From Luminiphilus syltensis NOR5-1B (lineage in GTDB: Bacteria > Pseudomonadota > Gammaproteobacteria > Pseudomonadales > Halieaceae): DNA of 64,000 nt. The DNA lies in the NCBI RefSeq assembly GCF_000158175.1, contig NZ_DS999411.1, positions 2,512,714 through 2,576,713 on the forward strand. The letters are read 5' to 3'. The notes under the pieces are model-generated. The model saw only the letters and a list, made by a program, of their open reading frames with translations, was not told the DNA's origin and searched no databases. The translations under genes were made by a program, and so were the position numbers. The number at the start of each line of letters is the position of its first letter. Positions within the stretch are counted from its first letter, which is position 1. Of the stretch, positions 17,470 to 26,396 are shown in pieces.

Positions 17470-18270
17470 TTGGTAACGACGGTGCAGGCGCCGGAGCGTT
17501 GGCCGAGACCTGATTTCGATGATGCTCGGCCGCAGCCGCGTTTTTTATTCATTGTTACGCCGCCGTATTCCGGATCCACCGCGCTCGCCGAATTGATCAA
17601 TACCAGTTCAAAGACCCTATTTCTGCACGCCGGCGGCGAGGGCCAATGGCTGGTGCCGGGTATGTGTGAAAAGCCGCGCTGGGATCCTGCTCGTACTTTC
17701 GATTTCGAATCGATTAAAGCGGTCTGGCTGAGCCGCTATCAATCGCTTCAATCATCAGCGGGAAGCGTCGATACCGTCATCGAAAAATCGCCGCCCAATA
17801 TGTTGCGCCTCGATCGATTTGTTGAGGTATTCGATGACGTCGCGATTATGGCCAACAACCGCCAGCCCCACGCCCACTGTTCCAGCGTCCTGTTCAGAAA
17901 TCATGCCGCCACTGAATTATCGTCCAGCCGTCGTTTGGAGATAGTCCGCGACGCCGCCCATGGCTGGCTGAAACGAAGCGAACTGATCGCCCACATCGTT
18001 GAAAAATACCAGGCCCCCTTATTGACCTATGAACAGTTCTGCAAAGACCCCGCCCGTTTGCTCGACCGCCTACCATTGCCCTCCCACGTCACAGCGGACA
18101 TCGATACCAACGCCTCTGTCAGCGTAAAAGACTACGCACCCCAAGCCATTGTTGACCAGAATCAGAAGCAGGTGGCGCGCCTGTCTGACGAAGAAATACA
18201 GGCTGTTGACACCGTTGTCGCAAGCCGCCCGGATCTGCTCACGTTTTTTTCCTACTCATTGAGTCCGTGA
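17470..18270 (+). CDS. Sulfotransferase-like P-loop protein
   Basis: A 266-residue protein that resembles the sulfotransferase superfamily. PPYSGSTALAELI (31-43) matches the 5'-phosphosulfate loop of PAPS enzymes, and VIEKSPPNMLRLDRF (about 103-117) matches the following EKSP(x)N motif. The 3'-phosphate motif (RxxxRxxxxS) is weak, so binding of PAPS is not certain. The start is a TTG at 17470 and the first ATG is far downstream, so the N-terminus is uncertain. It lies 65 bases after the M28 peptidase gene, with no other sulfur gene nearby. Confidence 0.6.
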   Translation: MVTTVQAPERWPRPDFDDARPQPRFLFIVTPPYSGSTALAELINTSSKTLFLHAGGEGQWLVPGMCEKPRWDPARTFDFESIKAVWLSRYQSLQSSAGSVDTVIEKSPPNMLRLDRFVEVFDDVAIMANNRQPHAHCSSVLFRNHAATELSSSRRLEIVRDAAHGWLKRSELIAHIVEKYQAPLLTYEQFCKDPARLLDRLPLPSHVTADIDTNASVSVKDYAPQAIVDQNQKQVARLSDEEIQAVDTVVASRPDLLTFFSYSLSP

Positions 18271-18492
18271 GGCGCAGCCCGTCGGGAAACCCTGCGGCCT
18301 TTGCACCTTGTCGCGGCCGGCGCGGGTTGGGTTAGGGCGGGTCACCGGTGGGCGGCAAACCATCCCTTGACCGGCATCCCGGTCTGCCCTGTAATGAGTC
18401 GGCGAACCAGGGGGTAGAAATTACCCCGGTTTAAGCCGCCGCCGCGGTTGTGAAAAAGCGTTTATTGCCAAAATCAGAGAGGCGAAGCAAAA

Positions 18493-19551
18493 ATGAAATT
18501 CGGTATTTTTCTCCCGAACGGAAGCAACGGGTATATTCCTTCCGCAGGAAGTCCGGTCTACCTGCCAACCTTCCAGCATAATCTAGACATCTCATTGGAG
18601 GCTGAGCGTCAGGGGCTCGACTTTGTGCTGTCGATGATGAAATTCCGTGGTTTCGGTGGAGATACCGGCTATTGGGACAGCTGTCTGGAGTCCTTCACGC
18701 TGATGGCGGCAATTGCGGCGGCAACCGATAAGATCGGCTTGTTTCCTTCCATTTCCATACTTAGCCAACATCCGGCTGTGGTCGCTCGAATGGTCGCCAC
18801 CATCGACGATGTGTCCAAGGGACGCTGTGGACTCAATATTGTCACGGGTTGGAATAAGCCCGAGTACACCCAGATGGGGATGTGGCCCGGGGACGATTAT
18901 TATGGCCGTCGCTACGAATATGCCGATGAATACGTCACGGTACTCAAGGGGTTATGGGAAGGCGGCGGGTTCACCCACAAGGGTGAGTTTTTTGAGCTGG
19001 ATGATTGCGTCGTCAACCCGACGCCCAGTGTGGAAATACCATTGGTGAGTGCCGGTCAATCGGATAATGGCAGGGCTTTTGTGGCCAAGCACGCCGATCA
19101 CCAGTTTGTGCTCACCGATAAGTCGAGTTTGGCTTCGAGCGTGAAAGACGTGCGCGAAAAAGCGAAAGCTTACCAGCGCTCGGTGGGTATCTATGCACTG
19201 TTCCACATGATCATTGGCGATACCGACGCCGATGCACAGGCGCAGGTTGATCACATCGTGGCCAACGCCGATCGCGGTGCCATTGGCAATATCATCGGCA
19301 GCGCCACCCTCGACACCAATAAGGGCGGCACCAGCGATACGCTAAAGGCTGCACTTCAGAAGAGTGTGGAGGAGGGCAATATGGCGTTTATGGGTATCCC
19401 TGTGATCCACGGTAGCGAGGAGACGGTTGCCCGAAAGATTGAGGAAATTGCCGCCGATACCGACGTGGATGGATTGCTGTTCAGCTGGCCTGACTTTGTC
19501 GGGGGGTGTAAACGCTTCGGTGAGGCGGTTAAGCCCAAACTGCAGCTGTAG
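18493..19551 (+). CDS. RutA-like flavin-dependent monooxygenase (LLM class)
   Basis: A 352-residue luciferase-like flavin monooxygenase close to RutA, which opens the pyrimidine ring of uracil between N3 and C4 with O2 and FMNH2. RutA-type landmarks: MKFGIFLPNGSNGY at the start, LSMMKFRGFGGDTGYWD, ESFTLMAAIAA, NIVTGWNKPEY, MGMWPGDDYYGRRYEYADEYV, and SAGQSDNGRAFVAKHAD. The family is also known to act on related amide heterocycles, so uracil is not proven as substrate. Two transaminase genes follow; no rutB, rutC, rutD, rutE, rutF or rutG is present. A ribosome site (AGAGAGG) precedes the ATG. Confidence 0.82.
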   Translation: MKFGIFLPNGSNGYIPSAGSPVYLPTFQHNLDISLEAERQGLDFVLSMMKFRGFGGDTGYWDSCLESFTLMAAIAAATDKIGLFPSISILSQHPAVVARMVATIDDVSKGRCGLNIVTGWNKPEYTQMGMWPGDDYYGRRYEYADEYVTVLKGLWEGGGFTHKGEFFELDDCVVNPTPSVEIPLVSAGQSDNGRAFVAKHADHQFVLTDKSSLASSVKDVREKAKAYQRSVGIYALFHMIIGDTDADAQAQVDHIVANADRGAIGNIIGSATLDTNKGGTSDTLKAALQKSVEEGNMAFMGIPVIHGSEETVARKIEEIAADTDVDGLLFSWPDFVGGCKRFGEAVKPKLQL

Positions 19552-19611
19552 ACGCGAAATTTTCGAATAAAATATCTATTTTTCAATAACTTATTCCTCG
19601 GAGTTCAAGTT

Positions 19612-20493
19612 ATGAGTGACGAGCCCATTATCTATATCAACGGTGACTATCTTCCACTGTCTCAGGCGCGGGTATCCCCGGTGGATCAGGGATTCCTGCT
19701 CGGTGATGGCGTATTCGATGTGGTCTCCGCCTGGAAGGGCAACATCTTCAAGCTCGACGCCCATCTCGATCGGTTCTTTGACTCGATTCAGGCCGCGCGA
19801 CTCAATCACGACATGAGTCGAGACGCGTGGAAGGAAGCGATCATCGAAACCACGCGTCGCAATGGACTCGACGATGCCTCGATTCGCTTTATCGTGACCC
19901 GCGGCGAGCCCAAAGGGGTGGTTGCTGATCCCCGGGATTTTAAACCGACGTGCATCGTCTGGGTGGCGCCTTATATCTTCCTCGCGGATGAGGAGAAACG
20001 CCGCAATGGTATTCGCCTGATGATTAGCGCGACGCGGGGTTTCCCTGCTGACACCCTGGACCCTCGTTACAAATGCCTCGACCGCCTGCATTCACAGCTG
20101 ATTCGGCTTGAGGCCCTGGAGGCGGGTTATGACGATGCGCTTTGGCTCGATCATTCCGGTCACGTGTCCGAGTCAGCAGCGAGCAACCTGTTTATCGTCA
20201 AGAATGGTGTGTTGTACACCCCTTCAGCAGGAATTCTGCGCGGCATTACACGGGACACCATTCTCGAGCTCGCGACCGAGCTGGACATCCCCTGGAAAGA
20301 GCGACAGCTCAGTGCGTTCGATGTCTATATCGCCGATGAGGTCTTCACCTGCAGCACAGCGGGTGGCGCGCTTCCGGTCAGGGAGGTCGCAGGTCGAACG
20401 ATTCGCGGCACAACCCCCGGCCCGATTACCCAGGCAATCGACAACGCGTATTGGGCGATGCGTGAAACAGACCGGTACGCGACGCCGCTTTAA
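19612..20493 (+). CDS. Class IV aminotransferase (BCAT/D-amino-acid transaminase-like)
   Basis: A 293-residue fold-type IV PLP enzyme. PLP lysine K154 lies in YKCLDRL. The DQGFLLGDGVFD start, the ESAASNLFIV stretch with the phosphate-binding residues, GILRGITRD and CSTAGGALPV complete the pattern. It could be a branched-chain, D-amino-acid or amine-accepting transaminase, which the sequence does not decide. A GGAG lies about 9 bases before the ATG. It follows the RutA-like gene by 60 bases on the same strand and may be co-transcribed. A hairpin and then the convergent class III transaminase gene lie downstream. Confidence 0.83.
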   Translation: MSDEPIIYINGDYLPLSQARVSPVDQGFLLGDGVFDVVSAWKGNIFKLDAHLDRFFDSIQAARLNHDMSRDAWKEAIIETTRRNGLDDASIRFIVTRGEPKGVVADPRDFKPTCIVWVAPYIFLADEEKRRNGIRLMISATRGFPADTLDPRYKCLDRLHSQLIRLEALEAGYDDALWLDHSGHVSESAASNLFIVKNGVLYTPSAGILRGITRDTILELATELDIPWKERQLSAFDVYIADEVFTCSTAGGALPVREVAGRTIRGTTPGPITQAIDNAYWAMRETDRYATPL

Positions 20494-20607
20494 GGCCACG
20501 ATGTCCGGCTACTGAGCGGGAGCCGCAGGGGGCGTGGGCGAGTATCGCGCAGACGCCCGGGTCATTTCTGGGTCGCACCCCTTAAACCATTAAGTCTTTT
20601 ATGGCGG

Positions 20608-20639
20608 TACCAGACGCCGAATAAGCAATTCGTCTGGTA
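20608..20639. repeat. Inverted repeat between convergent transaminase genes
   Basis: The arms TACCAGACG and CGTCTGGTA (20608-20616, 20631-20639) are perfect inverted repeats with a 14-base spacer that can pair further (GAAT with ATTC). No U-run follows on either strand, so it is not a classic intrinsic terminator. It lies between the stops of the class IV and class III transaminase genes, where a 3' end structure would be expected. Confidence 0.45.
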
Positions 20640-20722
20640 TTCCTCTCCAGCCATTGCGCGATGGTGCGCTGCTATTCCCGCGTCAAAACAGCGGCCTTGC
20701 CGCCATTTACCAGCGCTCCGAT

Positions 20723-22123
20723 TCAGCCCGAGTAAACCTCCGCCAATTTACGAAGGGCGAAATCGAAGGCTTCCATGGCATGATCGATCTCGCCTTCGGT
20801 GATTGTAAAGGGTGGTGCACATTTGATGGTGTTGGGCACAAAGCCGCCGAGGAATACGCCTTTTTCAGCGCAGGCGCCGGAAATAATCGCGTTTGGATTA
20901 CGACTGAGATCGCCGGCGAAGCCGGTGTAACGGTCGTCTTCAATCAGCGGCTTTCCGTCCACGCCGACCAGATCTACCGCATGGTAAAGCCCCGCACCCG
21001 ATACCCGACCAATATGCGAATGTTGGCTGGCCAGGTGGTCGAGACTTTGACGTAAGTACTGGCCACGCTGCCTGACGGTCGACAGAATATCGTTTTCCAG
21101 CATGTAGCTGAGGGTGCCTACGATACTGGCGCAAACCAGTGGGTGGCCGTCCCAGGTACTGCCGCTCCACCAGCGCGCAGCTTCCAGGAAGTCACCAATA
21201 GCCTCATTCACCACCATGCCTCCAGAAGGCAGCGAAGACCCGTTGATGCCTTTGCCCACAATCATGATATCGGGTGCGATATCGGGTGTGAGCTGATAAC
21301 CAAACCACTCGCCCAGACGCCCTGCGCCGCAGAGCACTTCGTCATCGATCCAGAGAATGCCGTAGCGACGCATCAATTCGTGGAGGCCTCTGTAATAGTC
21401 CTTATGCGGCATCAGGCCGGCGGCGCCGAACATGGGTTCGGTGATGATGGCGGCGATGTTTTCCGCGCCACAGGCTCGAATCAGCTGCTCGGTAGCCGCG
21501 AGGGAGGGCAGCGTACCGTCATCGAGATAGTCGGTGTGCTCGGGTGGTGGAATCGGAATATATCCGGGCGCTGGTACCCCCGGTATGTCGCGGACCTGGG
21601 TAAATCCCCGGTCCCCTGGCACCGTCACATTGCCGCGATAGCCGCGCAGGAAGGTAGATCCGCTCGCCATGCCGTGAAACGAATGTGCCTGGGTCATTAC
21701 CAGCGTTTTTCCGGTGAAGAGGCGGGCCGCCTGTACTGCGTTCTCTACCGCCTCGGTGCCGGAGGTCAGGAAACGAACCCTCGACGCCCAGGAGTTTGGC
21801 GCACCTAGCACATCTTCTACCAGCAGTTTTGCGGCCTCGGCGCGGTAGGTGGTGGCCATGCCAAAGAACACATGTCCATAACGCTCCATAGCCTGCCTGA
21901 TGGCATTGTGCGGCGCCTCGTGCCGATGCCCCATGGAGTCAGACACCAGTTGGCTCTGAAAATCCAGTAAGGTTGAGCCATCGGCCAGCGTGATGTAATT
22001 CCCATCAACCCGTTCTACACCGGTGAACGCATATTCAGTGGATGCGGCGGTGTTGTGCAGATAGTAGCGGCGGTCCCAGGACTCGATGGCGGCCCAGTCC
22101 GTTGTGTTGTTGGTATCTGACAC
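20723..22123 (-). CDS. Class III aminotransferase (omega-transaminase-like)
   Basis: A 466-residue fold-type I, class III PLP aminotransferase. Visible landmarks are FLTSGTEAVENAV (phosphate loop), AHSFHGMASG, the Asp in WIDDEVLCGAGR, and the PLP lysine in IVGKGINGSSLPSGGM, followed by STWDGHPLVCAS. The sequence resembles beta-alanine/taurine:pyruvate-type omega-transaminases. The GTG at 22123 was chosen since GGGAGG lies 5 bases upstream; an ATG at 22138 would place that site inside the gene. It is convergent with the class IV transaminase gene and divergent from iscR. Confidence 0.85.
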   Translation of the reverse strand: MSDTNNTTDWAAIESWDRRYYLHNTAASTEYAFTGVERVDGNYITLADGSTLLDFQSQLVSDSMGHRHEAPHNAIRQAMERYGHVFFGMATTYRAEAAKLLVEDVLGAPNSWASRVRFLTSGTEAVENAVQAARLFTGKTLVMTQAHSFHGMASGSTFLRGYRGNVTVPGDRGFTQVRDIPGVPAPGYIPIPPPEHTDYLDDGTLPSLAATEQLIRACGAENIAAIITEPMFGAAGLMPHKDYYRGLHELMRRYGILWIDDEVLCGAGRLGEWFGYQLTPDIAPDIMIVGKGINGSSLPSGGMVVNEAIGDFLEAARWWSGSTWDGHPLVCASIVGTLSYMLENDILSTVRQRGQYLRQSLDHLASQHSHIGRVSGAGLYHAVDLVGVDGKPLIEDDRYTGFAGDLSRNPNAIISGACAEKGVFLGGFVPNTIKCAPPFTITEGEIDHAMEAFDFALRKLAEVYSG

Positions 22124-22245
22124 AAAACCTCCCAGCATGTTGAATACCCGGTAAACACCTTAGGTAGTAACGGCGTCGATTTGAAGCAAAATTTGTAAAT
22201 TCGGACAAGGCCTCGATGGCCATCTGCCCAATCAATACCTTACTG

Positions 22246-22284
22246 TTGTGAAGGGTCTTATAACCGACTAAAATGGTCGGGTAT
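22246..22284 (+). promoter_or_regulatory. iscR-suf promoter overlapped by IscR type-1 site
   Basis: TTGTGA (-35, 22246-22251) and TAAAAT (-10, 22269-22274) are separated by 17 bases. A 25-base imperfect palindrome at 22260-22284 covers the -10. It has ATA and TAT ends and half-sites CCGACT and GGTCGGG, and agrees with the published E. coli type-1 IscR consensus at all but two positions. Type-1 sites are bound only by [2Fe-2S]-IscR, so the operon is probably repressed when iron-sulfur clusters are plentiful. Confidence 0.78.
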
Positions 22285-22323
22285 TGTGATGAGTTGAGAG
22301 TTAATCATGGACGGAATAACACT

Positions 22324-22815
22324 ATGCGGCTGACGACACGAGGCCGTTACGCGGTCACGTCAATGCTCGACCTGGCGCTGCGCAATGGACAAGGGCCAAC
22401 AGCGCTCGCCGGTATCTCCGAGCGGCAGGATATTTCCCTGTCCTACCTTGAGCAGCTGTTTTCTCAGCTGCGCCGTAGCGGTCTTGTAAAGAGCGTGCGG
22501 GGGCCGGGTGGGGGCTATCATCTCGGGCGTGACGCCGGAGAAATCAGTGTTGCCGCCGTGATCCAGGCGGTGAACGAGAGTACCGACACCACGCGGTGTC
22601 GTGGCAAGGGTGATTGCCAGAAGGGAGACACCTGTCTCACGCACCATCTCTGGATGAACCTTAGCGATCAGATCCATGATTTTCTGGAGGCGATTTCCCT
22701 CGAGGATTTGGTGGAAACTGAGGAGATTCGTGAGATCGCCCAGCAACAGACCTACCGCGGGCGAACCTCTGCCAATACCGCTGGCGATATTATCGCCGCA
22801 CTCGAAGAAGCCTGA
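22324..22815 (+). CDS. iscR: Fe-S cluster assembly regulator IscR (Rrf2 family)
   Basis: A 163-residue Rrf2-type winged-helix regulator. The N-terminus [19 protein letters not shown] is the IscR signature. The ligands of its [2Fe-2S] cluster are C92, C98, C104 and H107, the same numbering as E. coli IscR, so it should sense cluster status. The ATG at 22324 was preferred over an in-frame start at 22273, which would lie inside the operator. It heads the suf operon (41 bases before sufB) and its promoter carries a type-1 site, giving negative feedback. Confidence 0.94.
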   Translation: MRLTTRGRYAVTSMLDLALRNGQGPTALAGISERQDISLSYLEQLFSQLRRSGLVKSVRGPGGGYHLGRDAGEISVAAVIQAVNESTDTTRCRGKGDCQKGDTCLTHHLWMNLSDQIHDFLEAISLEDLVETEEIREIAQQQTYRGRTSANTAGDIIAALEEA

Positions 22816-22856
22816 CACCCGGCTTCTGAATTTAGCTTTCAATAGGTTTTTGTACT

Positions 22857-24296
22857 ATGTCCCAGCAACAGATTGATCGTGCCATTTCGCGTGAATACGC
22901 GGCGGGATTCACTACCGATATCGAGTCCGACACGCTACCACCTGGACTCAACGAGGAGGTAGTGCGCTTTATCTCGCAACGAAAAAATGAACCGGAATGG
23001 CTGCTCGAATGGCGTCTGGAGGCCTATCGCGGCTGGTTGAATATGCAGGAGCCGAACTGGGCACATGTGGAATACCCGCCCGTTCAGGTGGAAGACATCT
23101 CCTTCTATTCCTCCCCAAAGGATCATAAAGACCGACCCAAGAGCCTGGACGAGGTTGATCCTGAGCTGATCGAAACCTACAACAAGCTCGGTATCCCGCT
23201 ACACGAGCAGGAGGCTCTTGCGGGAGTAGCTGTAGATGTGGTCTTCGATTCGGTTTCAGTGGCGACCACGTTTCGCGAAAAGCTGGCCGAGGCCGGAGTG
23301 CTTTTCTGCTCGATATCCGAAGCGGTGCACGAATATCCGGAACTGATCCGCAAGTACCTGGGCTCGGTGGTCCCGCGCAATGACAACTATTACGCGGCTC
23401 TAAACAGTGCGGTGTATAGCGATGGATCGTTCGTGTATATCCCCAAGGGTGTTCGCTGCCCGATGGAGCTGTCGACTTACTTTCGCATCAACGAGCAAAA
23501 CACGGGGCAGTTTGAGCGCACCCTGATCATCGCCGACGAGGGCAGCCACGTGAGTTACCTCGAGGGCTGCACGGCGCCGATGCGCGACGAGAATCAGCTT
23601 CATGCGGCGGTGGTCGAGTTGGTCGCACTGCCGGGTGCGGAGATCAAATATTCGACAGTACAGAACTGGTATCCCGGTGATGCCAATGGCAAAGGCGGTA
23701 TCTACAACTTCGTCACCAAGCGCGGCGTAGCCCACACCGACTCCAAGATTTCCTGGACCCAGGTTGAAACCGGCTCGGCCATTACCTGGAAGTACCCCAG
23801 CTGTATCCTGCAGGGTGATAACAGCGTCGGTGAATTTTACTCGGTGGCCTTGACCAATAATGCGCAGCAGGCGGATACCGGCACCAAGATGATCCACCTG
23901 GGTAAAAACACCCGCTCAACCATCATCTCCAAGGGGATTTCTGCGGGCAAGAGTTCCAACGCGTATCGCGGTCTGGTGCGCATGAGCGCCCGTGCCGATG
24001 GATCCAGAAACTACACCCAATGTGACTCCCTGCTTATCGGTGACCGTTGTGCGGCGCATACCTTCCCCTACATCGAGTCGCGTAATCCGAGCGCTGTTGT
24101 CGAACACGAAGCAACGACCTCCAAGGTCAGTGACGACCAGATGTATGTCTGCCAGCAGCGGGGTCTCGATGCGGAAAAAGCCGTATCAATGATCGTCAAC
24201 GGGTTCTGCCGTGAAGTGTTCAAGGAGTTGCCCATGGAGTTTGCAATGGAAGCGGGGAAGCTTCTTGAAGTGAGTCTGGAAGGCTCGGTCGGCTAA
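22857..24296 (+). CDS. sufB: Fe-S cluster assembly protein SufB
   Basis: A 479-residue scaffold subunit of the SufBC2D complex, on which clusters are built. The beta-helix core regions ([54 protein letters not shown]) and the C-terminal helix ([21 protein letters not shown], with [17 protein letters not shown]) are all typical. Conserved cysteines, including one in the EGC segment, are candidates for sulfur transfer from SufE. Full length. Second gene of the iscR-suf operon. Confidence 0.96.
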   Translation: MSQQQIDRAISREYAAGFTTDIESDTLPPGLNEEVVRFISQRKNEPEWLLEWRLEAYRGWLNMQEPNWAHVEYPPVQVEDISFYSSPKDHKDRPKSLDEVDPELIETYNKLGIPLHEQEALAGVAVDVVFDSVSVATTFREKLAEAGVLFCSISEAVHEYPELIRKYLGSVVPRNDNYYAALNSAVYSDGSFVYIPKGVRCPMELSTYFRINEQNTGQFERTLIIADEGSHVSYLEGCTAPMRDENQLHAAVVELVALPGAEIKYSTVQNWYPGDANGKGGIYNFVTKRGVAHTDSKISWTQVETGSAITWKYPSCILQGDNSVGEFYSVALTNNAQQADTGTKMIHLGKNTRSTIISKGISAGKSSNAYRGLVRMSARADGSRNYTQCDSLLIGDRCAAHTFPYIESRNPSAVVEHEATTSKVSDDQMYVCQQRGLDAEKAVSMIVNGFCREVFKELPMEFAMEAGKLLEVSLEGSVG

Positions 24297-24351
24297 GCGC
24301 TATTTACTGTATGAAGGCATGCCCGAAGGGATGCCGATGAGAGAGATGACA

Positions 24352-25098
24352 ATGTTGAATATAAATAATCTGCACGCACGAATCGATGATAAGGCCATTC
24401 TCAAGGGCTTGAACCTTGAGGTGAACCCCGGTGAGGTGCACGCCATTATGGGTCCCAATGGCTCGGGTAAGAGCACGTTGGGGCATGTGCTGGCCGGACG
24501 CCCGGGTTACGAGGTAACCGAAGGTGGCGTAACGCTTCTGGGTCAGGACCTGCTCGAGCTGGATACCGAGGCGCGGGCACATCTGGGTCTTTTCCTCGCG
24601 TTTCAATATCCGGTGGAAATCCCTGGTGTGAGTAATATGGAGTTTCTGAAAGCCTCGGTCGACGCGGTGCGCGAGGCTCGAGGCCTGGATTCTATCGACA
24701 GCGTCAGTTTTATGAAGCACGCCCGCGAGGTCAGTAAGCAGGTGGATCTCGACCCTAATTTCCTCAAGCGCGGCGTCAATGAGGGATTCTCGGGCGGCGA
24801 GAAAAAACGTAACGAGCTGATGCAGATGATGATGCTTGAGCCCAAGCTCTGTATTCTTGATGAGACCGATAGCGGCCTCGATATCGATGCGCTCCAGGTG
24901 GTCGCCAAGGGCGTTAACGCCATGCGCGCGGACGACCGTTCCTTTGTGCTTGTCACCCATTACCAGCGTCTTCTCGACTACATCGAACCGGACTTTGTGC
25001 ATGTGCTTGCCGGGGGACGGATCATCAAGTCCGGAGACAAGACACTCGCACTGGAGCTCGAGGAGAAGGGCTACGGATGGTTGGAGGATGCAGCCTGA
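24352..25098 (+). CDS. sufC: Fe-S cluster assembly ATPase SufC
   Basis: A 248-residue ABC-type ATPase that powers SufBCD. Walker A GPNGSGKST, signature motif FSGGEKKRNELMQMM, and Walker B LCILDETDSGLDIDAL with the characteristic DETDSGLD. The start MLNINNLHARID at 24352 is family-like; other ATGs at 24319-24346 are possible. The stop overlaps the sufD start (TGATG). Cytoplasmic, no membrane part. Confidence 0.95.
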   Translation: MLNINNLHARIDDKAILKGLNLEVNPGEVHAIMGPNGSGKSTLGHVLAGRPGYEVTEGGVTLLGQDLLELDTEARAHLGLFLAFQYPVEIPGVSNMEFLKASVDAVREARGLDSIDSVSFMKHAREVSKQVDLDPNFLKRGVNEGFSGGEKKRNELMQMMMLEPKLCILDETDSGLDIDALQVVAKGVNAMRADDRSFVLVTHYQRLLDYIEPDFVHVLAGGRIIKSGDKTLALELEEKGYGWLEDAA

Positions 25099-26396
25099 TG
25101 GGTAGCTCGTTGCAATCGTCCATGCTCAGCCGGGCAGAAGGTGCGCCGGCCTGGCTCAGTGATGTGCAGGCCAGAGGGCGCGCGGTATGGGACAAAACCC
25201 CGATGCCTACGCGCAGAACCGAGGCGTGGAAATACAATAATCTCAAACCGCTTCAGACGACATTTTCTGCCGCGACCGGGCCTGCATCGGTATCGCTACC
25301 TGCAGCGTCCTACCCCGAGCTCGCCGGTACTACGCTTGTTTTTATCGATGGGTTATACCGGGAGGACCTCTCGCAGGTCAGTTTGCCGGAGGGCGCCAGA
25401 CTGGTGCGTTTTGCGGACGCCGATGCGCCCGATAGCACGGCCATTCTTGAGCGCCTCGGTACGGCCGTAAATCACGATCGGCATCTGTTTGCGCCCTTGA
25501 ACGATGCGACACTTGCGGACGGTGTTCAGGTGACTATTGATAAGGGTGTGGTCGTCGGCGATCCGATTCAGGTGATCTGGGCCACCAGCGGCGAGTTTGA
25601 AAACGTCGGTGTGACACAGCGGTTGCTGTTCGAGATGTCTCCCAACAGCCAGGCTACCCTGGTTGAAACCTTTGTCAATCTGGGCAGCGCTGCCGCCTTC
25701 ACCAACGGCATTAGCGAGTTGTTGCTTCAGGACAACGCGCAACTGAACCATTATCGGCTGCACCTCGAAGAGGAGGAAGGCCTGCATGTGGGGGGTGTCC
25801 ATGCCGTGCTCGGCAGCCATGCGACGCTGAACAGCTTTCACCTGGCATTGGGCAGCCTTCTGAAGCGCATCGATGTCACGGTTCAGCATGAGGGCGAGGG
25901 AGCGCACTGCGAGATCAATGGTATTTACTTGCCTCGGGGCGATGAGCAGATCGACTATCACACCTGTATAGAACACGCAGTACCGCATTGCACCAGCAGT
26001 GAAACCTTCAGGGGCATCGTCGCCGATTCATCGCGGGCCGTCTTTAACGGGCGAATCCATATCCATCCCGACGCGCAAAAAACATTTGCTGAGTTGTCCA
26101 ACAAGAATTTGTTGACCAGCCATAAGGCGGAGGTTTATACCAAGCCCGAATTGGAGATTTATGCGGACGATGTCCAGTGCGCGCACGGGGCCACTGTGGC
26201 TCAGATGGATGCGACGGCACTGCATTATCTACGCACCCGCGGTGTACCCGCAGCCGAGGCGGAAGTCATGCTCAGCTACGGTTTTATCAACGAGGTGGTC
26301 GAAACCGTTCGCTGTGATGGCGTTAGAGATTTTTTGAAGCCGCTGCTCGCCCATCGCTTCGCCCGCAACCCCAACCTCACGCGGCATATTTTATGA
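25098..26396 (+). CDS. sufD: Fe-S cluster assembly protein SufD
   Basis: A 432-residue SufB paralogue that completes SufBC2D. PTRRTEAWKYNNLKPLQ near the N-terminus and HCTSSETFRGIVADSSRAVFNGRIHI, with SNKNLLTSHKAEVYTKPELEIYADDVQCAHGAT near the C-terminus, are hallmark segments. The histidine in the AHGAT region is a known cluster-site residue in SufD. It starts within the sufC stop and its own stop overlaps the sufS ATG, which indicates tight translational coupling. Confidence 0.95.
   Translation: MGSSLQSSMLSRAEGAPAWLSDVQARGRAVWDKTPMPTRRTEAWKYNNLKPLQTTFSAATGPASVSLPAASYPELAGTTLVFIDGLYREDLSQVSLPEGARLVRFADADAPDSTAILERLGTAVNHDRHLFAPLNDATLADGVQVTIDKGVVVGDPIQVIWATSGEFENVGVTQRLLFEMSPNSQATLVETFVNLGSAAAFTNGISELLLQDNAQLNHYRLHLEEEEGLHVGGVHAVLGSHATLNSFHLALGSLLKRIDVTVQHEGEGAHCEINGIYLPRGDEQIDYHTCIEHAVPHCTSSETFRGIVADSSRAVFNGRIHIHPDAQKTFAELSNKNLLTSHKAEVYTKPELEIYADDVQCAHGATVAQMDATALHYLRTRGVPAAEAEVMLSYGFINEVVETVRCDGVRDFLKPLLAHRFARNPNLTRHIL

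Noticed and set aside
18493-22123. A full rut pyrimidine-degradation operon
   Set aside because: Only the RutA-like gene is present; no RutB-G homologue was found in the window.
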